DNA of 64,000 nucleotides from the NCBI GenBank assembly GCA_012719445.1, contig JAAYAH010000224.1, positions 1 to 64,000 of the forward strand. The letters run 5' to 3'. This document shows positions 33,861 to 43,192 of the stretch, piece after piece. Within the stretch, counting starts at the first letter, position 1; every line of letters begins with the position of its first letter. The DNA comes from Actinomycetales bacterium. Lineage in GTDB: Bacteria > Actinomycetota > Actinomycetes > Actinomycetales > Kineosporiaceae. A program made the position numbers and the translations under genes. The notes below the pieces were generated by a model. It did no database searches. It was not told the origin of the DNA and saw only the letters and a list, made by a program, of their open reading frames with translations.

Positions 33861-35284
33861 GTGCGCAGGTTCACCACCGCCGCCGCCTCGCGCACCTGTG
33901 GCCGGAGCACCCAGGTAGCCAGGGCACCGAACCCGGTGACCGCCACCATCGCCACCACCCCGCCGAGGAGGGCTCCGAGCACCGCCGCGGCATTCCCGGC
34001 GAGGACGGCGAACAGCGCCACCCCGAGGACCGTCTCCGCCGTCACCGCGAGCAACGCCGGACCGGTCACCTGCAGGCGGAGCACCCGGGTGAGCTGTGCG
34101 GTGCCGACCCCGAACGCGGCGAGGGCCGCCATGGCCCGCCGGCCGTCGAGGATCTGTTCGGCGGTGCCGACGACGGCCGACATCCCGGCGACGATCATCG
34201 CGAGAACCGCCGCGACCCCGGCGAGCCCCGAACCGACGAGGTAGAACCCCACGTCGTCGAACAGGGAGAGTCGGACGTCGTCGGGTGCGGCGTCACAGCC
34301 GGAGCACCAGTAGTGCCCCGCCACCGTCGCCACGATCATCGCCCCCGAGATCATCAGGGCGAGACCGCAGACGACCACAACGGCCACGACATGCCCGGGG
34401 GTCACCGGGTCGAACCGCAGCCGGGCGGCGGCCAGCACCCGACGGACGTCGCCGGACCGTTCGAGTCGCCGGGCGGTCAGCAGCACCAGCGCCGGAGCGG
34501 CGAGGAACCCCGCGAGCACGAGTCCCGCGATGGCGGGACCCGTCGACACCGGCCTCAGGTTGTCCGGAGCCGTGTTCGACATCGAGGCCCACCCGAACAG
34601 CAGCGCCGCCCCGGCGGCGAGGGCCGCGAGCAGGTACCGCGTCCGTCGCACCGCCCGCGGTGACCGCGAACGGACGCGCTCGACCCCCGCGGGGACCTCG
34701 CGCACCGTGACCCGGCCGCCCCACCAGGCGACGAGGGCTACCACCGCGACGACCACCGGGCAGGCCAGCATGTCCCAGCGGTCGGGCCACGGCACCAGCC
34801 GGATGTCACGGCGGACGAACCGGCCGCCGGCGGACAACACCAGGTAGACCCCCACGGCGCCGACCCCCGCGGCCAGCCCCGCCCGCCCGGTCTCGGCCCC
34901 CGACAGCCGCCGGAGCTGCCGCAGTGACGCTCCCGCCGCCCGCAGGGCGACCAGCCGGCGCAGGCGCGCCGCACTGCCGACCCGCAGGGCCTGGACACCG
35001 AGGACGAGCAGCGGCACGCAGAGCAGCACCCCCGCGACAACCACCCCGTACCGGGTGCCGGGGGCCTCGACGTAGGGCGCGTAGCCGTCCCCGGAACCAG
35101 GCCAGGTCAGCAGCCCACTGTCGTCCGCCCAGGACCCGTCGGGGCCGCCGTAGCGGGCGATCCGCGCGGCGCCGAGGAGGAGGCCTCCCGCCCCGCCACC
35201 GGCGACGACGACGAGCCACCAGCGTCGCCACTCCGCCGAGGTGGACGGCCGGGCCAGCCGGAGCAGCGGGTCCCCCGCCCTCAC
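33854..35284 (-). CDS. FtsX-like ABC transporter permease
   Basis: 476 residues, GTG overlapping the ATPase stop (GTGA). About eight to ten hydrophobic segments, first near 22-40 and 80-98, last group at ~340-465, with two extracytoplasmic stretches. One (around ATVAGHYWCSGCDAAPDD) holds a Cys pair that could form a disulfide. The weak FtsX/MacB pattern near RAAGASLRQLRRL is visible. Third gene of the PadR-ATPase-permease operon, likely a drug or peptide efflux or sensing system. Substrate unknown. Confidence 0.85.
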   Translation of the reverse strand: MRAGDPLLRLARPSTSAEWRRWWLVVVAGGGAGGLLLGAARIARYGGPDGSWADDSGLLTWPGSGDGYAPYVEAPGTRYGVVVAGVLLCVPLLVLGVQALRVGSAARLRRLVALRAAGASLRQLRRLSGAETGRAGLAAGVGAVGVYLVLSAGGRFVRRDIRLVPWPDRWDMLACPVVVAVVALVAWWGGRVTVREVPAGVERVRSRSPRAVRRTRYLLAALAAGAALLFGWASMSNTAPDNLRPVSTGPAIAGLVLAGFLAAPALVLLTARRLERSGDVRRVLAAARLRFDPVTPGHVVAVVVVCGLALMISGAMIVATVAGHYWCSGCDAAPDDVRLSLFDDVGFYLVGSGLAGVAAVLAMIVAGMSAVVGTAEQILDGRRAMAALAAFGVGTAQLTRVLRLQVTGPALLAVTAETVLGVALFAVLAGNAAAVLGALLGGVVAMVAVTGFGALATWVLRPQVREAAAVVNLRTT

Positions 35285-36003
35285 CGGAGCACCGCCTCGT
35301 GCTGCACCACGCCGTCCAGCAGCCGGACCTCCCGGTCCGCCACCGCCGCGACCTTGTTGTCGTGGGTGACGACGACGAGCGCCGACCGGGTGGACCGGCA
35401 GGTCTCGACCATGAGCCGAAGCACCTGCTCCCCTCCGTCACTGTCCATGCTCCCGGTGGGCTCGTCGGCCAGGACGACGCTCGCCCCGGTGACCAGCGCC
35501 CTCGCCACCGCGACCCGCTGCGCCTGCCCGCCGGACAGGTCGGCCGGGTGGGCCGAGGCCACGTCGGCGACCCCGAGGCGGTCCAGCCACCCGGTCGCCG
35601 CGGCCCTGGCCGCCTCGCGCCCGGTCCCGTCGAGCAGCAACGGCAGGGCCACGTTGTCGACCACGGGCAGCTCCGGGACGAGCTGCCCGTGCTGGAGCAC
35701 CAGGCCGATCTCCCGCCGCCGCAGCGCACTCGCGGCGTCGTCGTCCAGGGCGATCATGTCCTGGCCGCACACGGTGACCGAGCCGCTGTCCGGTCGCAGC
35801 AGCCCCGCCGCGACGTGCAGCAACGTCGACTTGCCGCTGCCGCTCGGCCCGGTCACCGCCACCACCTCGGCCCTGCGGGCCGTCAACGACACCCCGCGCA
35901 GCGCGGGCGTACGCGGGTAGGCGAAGGTCACCGCCCGCAGGTCGAGGACCAGGTCCCCGTCCGTCCTCGGGCCGGGCGTCGGTGCGTTTGCCGGCTCGGT
36001 CAC
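35281..36003 (-). CDS. MacB/LolD-type ABC transporter ATP-binding protein
   Basis: 240 residues from GTG 36001-36003, which overlaps the PadR stop. Walker A GPSGSGKST, Q-loop VLQHGQLVPELPV, signature LSGGQAQRVAVARALV, Walker B VVLADEPTGSMD, switch THDNK. Pairs with the downstream FtsX-like permease. The long upstream open frame is PadR sequence in another frame. Confidence 0.92.
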   Translation of the reverse strand: MTEPANAPTPGPRTDGDLVLDLRAVTFAYPRTPALRGVSLTARRAEVVAVTGPSGSGKSTLLHVAAGLLRPDSGSVTVCGQDMIALDDDAASALRRREIGLVLQHGQLVPELPVVDNVALPLLLDGTGREAARAAATGWLDRLGVADVASAHPADLSGGQAQRVAVARALVTGASVVLADEPTGSMDSDGGEQVLRLMVETCRSTRSALVVVTHDNKVAAVADREVRLLDGVVQHEAVLR

Positions 36004-36626
36004 TGGTCCTCCTCGGGGGTCTTGGCGTGCAGGGCATCGGGTGTCCGGCCGGATCCCGGGAGGCCCGGGTTCTGTCGGGGGGATAGGTCCGGTCGGGGAG
36101 GTGGCCCGGCCTCCGGGACCGGATCCGGCCTGGCGAGCCGGTCGGCGGCGCGTTCCAGCCAGCGCAGGTCGGCGTCGAGATGCTCCAGCGCGTGGTCGCG
36201 GGACAGTGCCGCCAGCGGGTCGGTGGGCTGCTGGTCGCTGAGCTCCCGCATCCGGCGGAGGTAGGCGGTCCGCTGGGCCAGGAGCATGGGCAGCGGGTCC
36301 GCCGAGATGCGCAGCGCTGCGACCGTCTTGCGGACCAACTCCCCCGCCCCGGGGGACATCGGGGCGACCGGCTCGGCCAGCCAGCGCTCCACCCGTTCCC
36401 GTCCCCGTGGGGTGAGCGCGTAGACGGTGCGCTCCGGACCGCCGTCCGCCCTGACCTCGGCCACCTCGACGCAGCCGTCCTTGGTCAGCCGGCCGAGGGC
36501 CGAGTAGACCTGCCCGTAGGCCAGGGGATTCGCCAGCGGGAACCACTCGTCGTGGATCCGCTTGATCTCGTAGCCGTGCCGGGGTGCGGCCACGAGGGCC
36601 GCCAGCACGAGGTCGGTGGTTCCCAC
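36000..36626 (-). CDS. PadR-family transcriptional regulator
   Basis: 208 residues from GTG 36624-36626. Winged HTH in the first ~85 residues (LVLAALVAAPRHGYEIKRI, PLAYGQVYSALGRLTKDGCV, TVYALTPRGRERVERWL), then a C-terminal helical dimerisation region (LAQRTAYLRRMRELSDQQ, LEHLDADLRWLERAADRLA) and a Pro-rich tail. The start has no ribosome site but sits 6 bp after a -10 box, so it is likely leaderless. It should repress its own operon through the palindrome over that promoter and be released by the transporter's substrate. Confidence 0.9.
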   Translation of the reverse strand: MGTTDLVLAALVAAPRHGYEIKRIHDEWFPLANPLAYGQVYSALGRLTKDGCVEVAEVRADGGPERTVYALTPRGRERVERWLAEPVAPMSPGAGELVRKTVAALRISADPLPMLLAQRTAYLRRMRELSDQQPTDPLAALSRDHALEHLDADLRWLERAADRLARPDPVPEAGPPPRPDLSPRQNPGLPGSGRTPDALHAKTPEEDQ

Positions 36627-36632
36627 GGAGCT

Positions 36633-36662
36633 GTTATACACACTGTATATAGCCACTGTCCA
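36633..36662 (-). promoter_or_regulatory. Promoter and PadR operator of the ABC operon
   Basis: On the minus strand TGGACA (36657-36662), 18 bp, TATAAC (36633-36638), then 6 bp to the GTG start. The perfect dyad TATACA-CAC-TGTATA (36635-36649) lies across the -10 and spacer, where a bound dimer would block RNA polymerase. Confidence 0.75.
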
Positions 36663-36719
36663 TACACACCATGAACAGTTGGCCGATCGCCCTGGGCGCT
36701 CACCCCCGAGGCAAACAGA

Positions 36720-36772
36720 CATGATCTTGGTTGATCCGGACCGGATACCGACCCGGATCAACCAAGATCATG
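36720..36772. repeat. 20-bp perfect inverted repeat between GH94 and padR
   Basis: CATGATCTTGGTTGATCCGG (36720-36739) and its exact complement (36753-36772) around a 13-nt loop. It lies past the GH94 stop at 36796 on the minus strand only by being upstream in sequence, i.e. downstream of that gene, and can end its transcript. ATGATC/TTGATCC-rich repeats of this kind are common between genes of several actinobacterial families, so it may be a dispersed element. Confidence 0.75.
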
Positions 36773-36795
36773 GTGATGTCGAGCGAGGAGCCCGG

Positions 36796-39219
36796 TCAGA
36801 CGACGCAGTCCACGGTCACCGTGCTGCCAGGGGCCGCGTACGGCACCAGGGTGCCCTCGACCGGCCTCCCGTCCACCGTCAGCCGGGCCCCCTTGCCGCC
36901 ACCGTTCTTCACCGTGATCCGGTAGGTGGCGCCGCGGCAGACCCGGGTCACCGTGAAGGAGGGGACCTCCGGACCGATACACGGGTCGACCAGGAGCCCG
37001 TCGAAGTCCGGGCGGACCCCGAGCAGGTACTGGCTGACCGCGACGAAGTTCCACGCCGCCGTCCCGGTGAGCCAGGAGTTCTTGGCCTGGCCGGGGGTCA
37101 CGGCGTCCTTCCCCGCGATCATCTGCGAGTAGACGTAGGGCTCGGTCTTGTGGATCTCACTGATGTCCTGCCGCCAGGCCGGAGCGATCTTCTTGTAGTA
37201 CTCGTAGGCCCGCTCCCCGTTCCCGAGCACCGTCTCACCGATGATCACCCACGGGTTGTTGTGGCAGAAGATGCCGGCGTTCTCCTTGTAGCCCGGCGGG
37301 TAGGTGCTGATCTCGCCGTACTCCACGTGGTAGCGGTCGAAGGGCGGGTTGAGCAGCACGATGCCGTGCTCGCAGTCGAGCCGCTCCTTGACCGACTCCA
37401 TGGCCTTCGCAGCCTCGCCGGTCTCGACCCCGATGCCGGCCATGACGCAGAAGCCCTGCGGCTCGATGAAGATCTGCGCCTCCTCGTTCGCCGAGCTGCC
37501 GACCGGGTTGCCGAAGTAGTCGTAGGCACGGAGGAACCACTCGCCGTCCCAGCCGTGTTCGAGCACCACCCGGGCCATCTCCGCGATGCTCTCCCGGGCC
37601 GCGGCTGCCTGCTCGCCGAGCCCGCGTCGCTCCGCGAGTTCGGCGAAGTCCTGGCCGTACTTGCAGAACATGCCCGCGATGAAGATCGACTCTGCGGTGC
37701 GCCCCTCCTGGTTCGCCGTCGTCTGGAAGGACTCCCCCGGCTGGGTGGAGAAGCAGTTGAGGTTGAGGCAGTCGTTCCAGTCGGCCCGGCCGATGAGCGG
37801 CAGGCCGTGCGGGCCGAGGTTGTCCAGCACGTGCTGGAAGGACCGCGCGAGGTGCTCGAAGAGGGTCGCCGTGTCGTTCTCGTCGTTGTCGAACGGCACC
37901 TGCTCGTCGAGGATCGCGACGTCGCCGGTCTCCTTGACGTAAGCGGCGACCCCGGCGATCAGCCACAGCGGGTCGTCGTTGAAGCCGCTGCCGATCGCGT
38001 CGTTCCCGCGCTTGGTCAACGGCTGGTACTGGTGGTACGCGCTGCCGTCCGCCCGCTGGGTCGCCGCGATGTCGAGGATCCGCTCCCTTGCCCGCTCCGG
38101 GACGAGGTGGACGAACCCGAGCAGGTCCTGGTTCGAGTCCCGGAAGCCCATCCCCCGGCCGATGCCCGACTCGAAGTACGAGGCGCTCCGGGACATGTTG
38201 AACGTGACCATGCACTGGTACTGGTTCCAGATGTTGACCATCCGGTTGAGCTTCTCGTCGTCCGAGATCAGCGTGTAGACCCCGAGCAGCCTCGACCAGT
38301 ACTCGTCCAGGGCGGCCATGGCCGCGTCGACGGACTCGCTGGTGGAGAAGCGCTCCAGCATCGCGCGCGCCTTCGTCTTGTTGACGACGTTGTGGCTCTC
38401 CCACTTCTCGTCGTCGGCGTTCTCGACATAGCCGAGAACGAAGACGAGGTCCCGGGACTCGCCGGGGGCGAGGGTGACCTCGATGCCGTGTGAGGCGATC
38501 GGCTGCCAGCCGAGCGCGACCGAGTTCCGCGAGGCGCCCTCGACGACGACCTGAGGGGCGTCGAACCCGTTGTACAGCCCGACGAAGGTCTCCCGGTCGG
38601 TGTCGAAGCCGACGATCGGCGCGTTCACCCCGTAGAAGGCGTAGTGGTCACGGCGCTCGCGGTACTCGGTCTTGTGGTAGATCGTGCTCCCGTCGATCTC
38701 CACCTCACCGACGCTGTAGTTGCGCTGGAAGTTCTCCATGTCGTCCGCGGCGTTCCACAGGCAGAACTCCAGGAACGAGAACAGGGTGACGGTCTTGTCG
38801 ACAGCGTCGGTGTTGGTCAGCCGCACCCGGTGCAGCTCGAGGTCCTCACCGAGCGGAACGAGGAAGAGCAGCTCGGCCCGGATCCCACCGCGCTCACCCG
38901 TGATCTTCGTGTACCCGAGACCGTGCCGGCACTCGTAGAAGTCGAGGTCCCGCTTGACCGGGAGGTAGGACGGCGACCAGTGGTCCTCACCGTCCTTGAC
39001 GTAGAAGTACCGGCCACCGACGTCCGTCGGCACGTTGTTGTAGCGGTACCGCGTGAGTCGGCGCATCTTCGCGTCCCGGTAGAACGCGTACCCGCCCGCC
39101 TGGTGCGAGACGAGCGAGAAGAACCTCTCGGTACCCAGGTAGTTGATCCACGGGTAAGGGGTCCTGGGAGTCGTGATCACGTACTCGCGATGGACGTCGT
39201 CGAAGTGCCCGAAACGCAT
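36796..39219 (-). CDS. cbp: Cellobiose phosphorylase (GH94)
   Basis: 807 residues from ATG 39217-39219 ([16 protein letters not shown]); a GTG six codons upstream is less likely. The sequence follows the characterised Cellulomonas gilvus enzyme along its whole length ([71 protein letters not shown]). The general acid Asp lies in ADWNDC (D480 or D483). It converts cellobiose plus phosphate to alpha-glucose 1-phosphate and glucose in the cytoplasm, saving ATP. It stands as a single gene with a candidate promoter ~270 bp upstream. Confidence 0.95.
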   Translation of the reverse strand: MRFGHFDDVHREYVITTPRTPYPWINYLGTERFFSLVSHQAGGYAFYRDAKMRRLTRYRYNNVPTDVGGRYFYVKDGEDHWSPSYLPVKRDLDFYECRHGLGYTKITGERGGIRAELLFLVPLGEDLELHRVRLTNTDAVDKTVTLFSFLEFCLWNAADDMENFQRNYSVGEVEIDGSTIYHKTEYRERRDHYAFYGVNAPIVGFDTDRETFVGLYNGFDAPQVVVEGASRNSVALGWQPIASHGIEVTLAPGESRDLVFVLGYVENADDEKWESHNVVNKTKARAMLERFSTSESVDAAMAALDEYWSRLLGVYTLISDDEKLNRMVNIWNQYQCMVTFNMSRSASYFESGIGRGMGFRDSNQDLLGFVHLVPERARERILDIAATQRADGSAYHQYQPLTKRGNDAIGSGFNDDPLWLIAGVAAYVKETGDVAILDEQVPFDNDENDTATLFEHLARSFQHVLDNLGPHGLPLIGRADWNDCLNLNCFSTQPGESFQTTANQEGRTAESIFIAGMFCKYGQDFAELAERRGLGEQAAAARESIAEMARVVLEHGWDGEWFLRAYDYFGNPVGSSANEEAQIFIEPQGFCVMAGIGVETGEAAKAMESVKERLDCEHGIVLLNPPFDRYHVEYGEISTYPPGYKENAGIFCHNNPWVIIGETVLGNGERAYEYYKKIAPAWRQDISEIHKTEPYVYSQMIAGKDAVTPGQAKNSWLTGTAAWNFVAVSQYLLGVRPDFDGLLVDPCIGPEVPSFTVTRVCRGATYRITVKNGGGKGARLTVDGRPVEGTLVPYAAPGSTVTVDCVV

Positions 39220-39490
39220 GCCGGCCTTGCCTCTCACTGCACGGGCAGACCAGCGCCCTGCTCACCGTCCGCTGCACGCCGCGGACCGGAAGACCGTGGT
39301 CTGCGTGGTCACGCGCACCGACTCCAGGTGCGCCGATCTGTCTGTCGCGCGGCTGTGCCCCTCTCCACATGCCCACCGCGGTCGGTGCAGCACGGCGGCT
39401 CCCACGAGAGGACCGGCCGAACGGGCGTCAGACCGAGCACCCCGCCCGCCGGTGGGGAGTCCGAGCAGAACGCCCCGACAACCGCGGATA

Positions 39491-39520
39491 ACCCTAGGCT
39501 GCCCCGGTTACGATCCGCAA
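39491..39520 (-). promoter_or_regulatory. Candidate promoter for cellobiose phosphorylase
   Basis: On the minus strand TTGCGG (39515-39520), 18 bp, TAGGGT (39491-39496). An AACC-N12-GGTT dyad overlaps it. It would leave a ~265-nt leader; the rest of 39220-39663 shows no gene. Confidence 0.4.
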
Positions 39521-39663
39521 TGACGTACACGACTCGCTGGCGCCCAAGGTACCCGCCCGGCAACGACCCGTGGCAGGAATCAGCCCGGCACGCCGGGAGG
39601 GCCCCGTCCCGGACCGCGAGCGTCACCGCCGTCGCGAGCGGAGTGCCCGGCCGGAGCGCCCGA

Positions 39664-40131
39664 TCAGGATCCCGCGGGCCGGTCCGGGTCCTGCCGTGGA
39701 GGGCGGCGCGACGGCGGCGGGGCCGGGACCGGCCTGCCTGCCGGTGGCGGCGCCGGGACCGGCGGCTGCGACGGCGACCCGGTGGGCGACTGCCCGGGGC
39801 CGGGGCGGGCGGGCGGCCGGGGCCGGGGCGGGTCCGCCGGGTCGGGCGACCCGTGCCTGCGCTGCGACCTGCGGGTCCCCGAGCGCGCGCCGGGTGCCGG
39901 CCTGGCGAGCCGTTGGAGCCTCCCGGCGAGAGCGCCGAGATCGTCGACGTTGCTGGCCGCGGCGGCGTTGGCGGCCTGGACCTCGGCGTACACCTCCGCC
40001 CGGTGCACCTGCACGCTCCGGGGGGCCTCGATGCCCAACCGCACCGTGTCCCCGCGCACATCGAGGACGATCACGCGCACGTCGTCACCGATGACGATGC
40101 TCTCCCCCGCCCGACGGGTCAGGACCAGCAC
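39664..40131 (-). CDS. csrA: Carbon storage regulator CsrA with long Pro/Arg-rich tail
   Basis: 155 residues from GTG 40129-40131, 7 bp after GGAGGGAG. The first ~65 residues are a complete CsrA (VLVLTRRAGESIVIGDDVRV, VRLGIEAPRSVQVHRAEVY), an RNA-binding dimer that blocks flagellin mRNA translation in many flagellated bacteria. The remaining ~85 residues are a basic, Pro-rich, probably disordered tail not found in typical 60-75-residue CsrA. It is 43 bp downstream of fliW, its known antagonist, and next to the flagellar genes. Confidence 0.92.
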   Translation of the reverse strand: MLVLTRRAGESIVIGDDVRVIVLDVRGDTVRLGIEAPRSVQVHRAEVYAEVQAANAAAASNVDDLGALAGRLQRLARPAPGARSGTRRSQRRHGSPDPADPPRPRPPARPGPGQSPTGSPSQPPVPAPPPAGRPVPAPPPSRRPPRQDPDRPAGS

Positions 40132-40174
40132 TGCGGGCTCCCTCCATGGACCCCGGGCCGCGACGGACGCCCCG

Positions 40175-40747
40175 TCACGCCACGGCTGCCCTGATCGGCC
40201 AGTCCGACCCCGAGAGGATGACCTGGGCTGCGGTACGGGTGCGGCCGTTGACGACGACCGGTGCCATGAGGTTAGCGGTCGTCCTGCCCTCGCCCCCGCC
40301 AACCGTGACGATCACCAGGACCAGCGCGTCGGCGGCGTCGGACAGCCCGAGCGCCGCGCAGGTCGCGTCGTCGAGTTCGAAGGCGTAGTCGGAGAAGAAC
40401 GCCGACGGCACGACGACGAGGAACCGGATCTCCGGCTGTTCGATGCTCCGCAGTTCGTAGAGCACCGGGACCGGTCCCGTCGCGTCCCCGTCGCCGGCTC
40501 CCGGTGCAGGGGACCGGTCGGCCCCGTCCGCGGGCTCCGGGTCGGCGGATCTCTCGTCCCCGAGGGTGACCAGGACGAACCGGGAGAGCCCCGGGAAGCC
40601 GGGCAGCGGACGGACGAAGCGGATCTCGGGGAGGGCGTCCTCGGCCCCCGGCGGTTCGGCGGTGTCCCCTGCCGGACCCGCCACGGGACCCGGCGTTCCG
40701 GGGCGCCCGTCCACCACCTCGGCGAGGTCCTCGACGACGTTCTCCAC
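40175..40747 (-). CDS. fliW: Flagellar assembly factor FliW
   Basis: 190 residues from GTG 40745-40747 (GGGAGGGA upstream). Contains the FliW core (LPEIRFVRPLPGFPGLSRFV, PVLYELRSIEQPEIRFLVVV, TTANLMAPVVVNGRTRTAAQ). A ~30-residue Asp/Ala/Gly-rich insert (about residues 65-95) interrupts it. FliW binds flagellin in the cytoplasm and, when free, binds CsrA, linking flagellin export to flagellin translation. Encoded just upstream of csrA on the same strand. Confidence 0.92.
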   Translation of the reverse strand: MENVVEDLAEVVDGRPGTPGPVAGPAGDTAEPPGAEDALPEIRFVRPLPGFPGLSRFVLVTLGDERSADPEPADGADRSPAPGAGDGDATGPVPVLYELRSIEQPEIRFLVVVPSAFFSDYAFELDDATCAALGLSDAADALVLVIVTVGGGEGRTTANLMAPVVVNGRTRTAAQVILSGSDWPIRAAVA

Positions 40748-40870
40748 CCGGGTCCCTCCCTCGGCAGACCGATCCGGTCGGCCACACGGCACGTTTCTCA
40801 ACGTAGCGGATTCACTACACAATGCCACGGTCTCGGGTCGCCGGTGGCCCGGTGCCCGGTGGGTCCTCGT

Positions 40871-40904
40871 CACCGGCGGATCCGGGTCACCGGCGGATCC
40901 GGGT
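40871..40904. repeat. Perfect 17-bp direct duplication at the flgL stop
   Basis: CACCGGCGGATCCGGGT twice in tandem, ending at the flgL stop codon (minus strand). Confidence 0.9.
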
Positions 40905-41779
40905 CATCGCAGGAAGTCCGCGAGCGAGGTCTGCAGCACCCGAGCGGCCGCGCCGAGGGCCGCCTCGTAGGCGACCCGCTGGGACTCCAGGTGCATGATC
41001 GCCTCAGGCATGTCGACGTCCTCGTTCTGGCTGATCCTCGCGGTGAAGTCGATCTTCTCGCTGTCGAGGTTCGCCTTCGTCGTCTCCAGAGCCGCGGCCC
41101 TCGCCCCGACGTCGCCGAGCCCCTTGAGCACGGCGGACAGGTGCTCGTCCAGCTCCCCCAGGAGGTCGCCGAGGTTGTCGGGGTCGGTCAGCACGTCCTC
41201 CGCCGCCCGTTCCAGGGTGCCCGGCAGCAGGTCGGCGGCGACGTCGGTGCCCCGCACGTCGATCCGGAGGGTGGCGTCCCTGCTGATCCGGGACACGATC
41301 TCACCATCGTCACCGGTATAGCCGCCCGAGGCGTCGACGGCCACGTCCCCCGGCGCCGTCCCCCCGAACACCGGCCGGTCCAGCCACCGGGTGTTGTAGA
41401 GACCGATGACGCTGTCCCGGATGACCGACAGTTCCTCGGCGATGGCCACCCGGCCCTCGTCGCTCATCGCACCGCTGCGCGCCGAGACCAGCAGGTCGCG
41501 GGCACGGTGGATCTGGTTGCTGATCCCGACGAGGGTGCTGTCGGTGATCCCCAGCCGACCGGTGGCGTCGCTGATGTTGCGCAGGTACTGCTCGTCGGCC
41601 CGCTTCTGCGAGCGCAGCTTCATCGACGACGCCGTCGCGGAGGGGTCGTCCCCCGGCCGGGTCAGCCGCCGGCCGCTGGACAACTGGTCCTGGTACTTCT
41701 TGGTCCGCGCCATCGCGTCCTGGATGCCGCGCAGCGCGGCATCGCTCATGGACCTGTGGGTCACCCGGGAGACGCCCAC
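40904..41779 (-). CDS. flgL: Flagellar hook-filament junction protein FlgL
   Basis: 291 residues, GTG start with AGGTGAG upstream. Flagellin-like ends: N-terminal coiled coil (QDAMARTKKYQDQLSSGRRL, ISDATGRLGITDSTL) and C-terminal helix (YEAALGAAARVLQTSLADFL). Exported through the flagellar secretion system without a cleaved signal, it joins FlgK to the filament. Third gene of flgN-flgK-flgL, 5 bp after flgK. Confidence 0.93.
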   Translation of the reverse strand: MGVSRVTHRSMSDAALRGIQDAMARTKKYQDQLSSGRRLTRPGDDPSATASSMKLRSQKRADEQYLRNISDATGRLGITDSTLVGISNQIHRARDLLVSARSGAMSDEGRVAIAEELSVIRDSVIGLYNTRWLDRPVFGGTAPGDVAVDASGGYTGDDGEIVSRISRDATLRIDVRGTDVAADLLPGTLERAAEDVLTDPDNLGDLLGELDEHLSAVLKGLGDVGARAAALETTKANLDSEKIDFTARISQNEDVDMPEAIMHLESQRVAYEAALGAAARVLQTSLADFLR

Positions 41780-41784
41780 TCAGC

Positions 41785-43185
41785 TCACCTCCCGACCACG
41801 CCGGTGCGGTTGACGAGGACGTCGAGCATCTCGTCCACGGTGGTGATCACCCGGGCGGAGGCCTCGTAGGCGCGCTGGAAGAGGATCATGCTGGTGAGCT
41901 CCTCGTCCAGGTTCACCCCGGCGTCCGACTCCACCGCGACGTCGGCCGTCGTGAGCACGGCCTGCTGGACGTCGAGGGCGCGCTCCACGCTCTGCACCTG
42001 GACGCCGAGCTCGGTGGCCAGGTCGCGCCACAGCACGGCGGGACCCGGGCCGCCGAGCACCTGTTCCGCGTACCGGTCGTCGACGAGGTCGCCGATGGCC
42101 ATCGCCACCGAGCCGTCGACGATCCCGGGCGCCGCGGCGATCGCGAGCTCGCTGGGATCGGTCACCACGACCGAGAGGGTCAACGCGTCCTCGCCCTCGA
42201 AGAAGTCCGAGCCGCCGGCCCCGTCGAGGGTGTACCCCCCCGCGTGCAGGGTGTTGACGGCGTCCCGCAGCGAGACCGCGACCGCGTCGACGTCGGCGGC
42301 GATCGCCGGGAAGTCGGCGCCGAGCACCCCGAGCAGACCGCCCGCCGCCCCGGAGGACACCGGCACGGTGGTGTCGTTCCAGACCAGCCGGGGCGGGTCG
42401 GTCACCGCCTGCGCCAGGTTCTCGCCGCCGACCAGGGTGAACGGCGACGCCGCCCGGCCCGACACGATGTCGATCCCGTTGACGTTCACCGACACCATGC
42501 CGTGCTCCCCCGGCACCGCGACCCCGCCGACCAGCTCACCCAGCGTCCGCACCAGCTGGTCGCGCTGGTCCTTGAGCTCGTTGACGGCCCGGCCGGCCAT
42601 CTCGCCTTCCTGGATCCGCCCGTTGACCCCGGCCAGGTCGACGGCGGCCTGGTTGGCCTCGGCGACGGTGTTCTCCAGCTCGCCGTACGACATCCGCCAG
42701 CGCTCGGAGATCCCGGTGGCGACGAAGGCGAGCTGCTGGGCGACCGCCCGGCCGCGCTGGATGACCACGGATCCCGCGGAACTGTCCGTCGGGTGCTGGG
42801 CGACGTCGTGCCAGGAGACGAAGAAGTCCTCGAGCACCGCCTGCAGCCCGGTGTCCCCTGGCTCGCCGAGGAGCTGCTCGACCCCGGTGAGCGCGCTCGA
42901 CCTGGTCTCCAGGGCACTCATCTTGCCCCCCGCGATGGCCCTGGCCCCCTCGAGGAAGGTGTCCCGGATCCGGACCACGCCGGTGACGTCGACCCCGCCG
43001 TAGGAGATGTCGGAGCCGGTGAAGATCCCGGTCGTGGGCGGGGCCCCGATCGCGGCGAGGTCGACCCGCTGCCTGGAGTACCCGGGGGTGTTCGCGTTGA
43101 CGATGTTCTGGCTGGCGACGTCCATCGCGCGCTGGGCGGCCCCCAGCCCGGAGACGGCGGTGTTCAGCGTGGAGAATCCCGACAT
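41785..43185 (-). CDS. flgK: Flagellar hook-associated protein FlgK (HAP1)
   Basis: 466 residues from ATG 43183-43185 (GTGAGG upstream). Conserved N-terminus FSTLNTAVSGLGAAQRAMDV and SQNIVNANTPGYSRQRVDL, and C-terminus LDEELTSMILFQRAYEASAR. Builds the first junction layer on the hook. Begins 7 bp after the flgN stop. Some of the N-terminal open frame upstream of this ATG belongs to flgN in another frame. Confidence 0.95.
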   Translation of the reverse strand: MSGFSTLNTAVSGLGAAQRAMDVASQNIVNANTPGYSRQRVDLAAIGAPPTTGIFTGSDISYGGVDVTGVVRIRDTFLEGARAIAGGKMSALETRSSALTGVEQLLGEPGDTGLQAVLEDFFVSWHDVAQHPTDSSAGSVVIQRGRAVAQQLAFVATGISERWRMSYGELENTVAEANQAAVDLAGVNGRIQEGEMAGRAVNELKDQRDQLVRTLGELVGGVAVPGEHGMVSVNVNGIDIVSGRAASPFTLVGGENLAQAVTDPPRLVWNDTTVPVSSGAAGGLLGVLGADFPAIAADVDAVAVSLRDAVNTLHAGGYTLDGAGGSDFFEGEDALTLSVVVTDPSELAIAAAPGIVDGSVAMAIGDLVDDRYAEQVLGGPGPAVLWRDLATELGVQVQSVERALDVQQAVLTTADVAVESDAGVNLDEELTSMILFQRAYEASARVITTVDEMLDVLVNRTGVVGR

Positions 43186-43192
43186 CGCGGCC

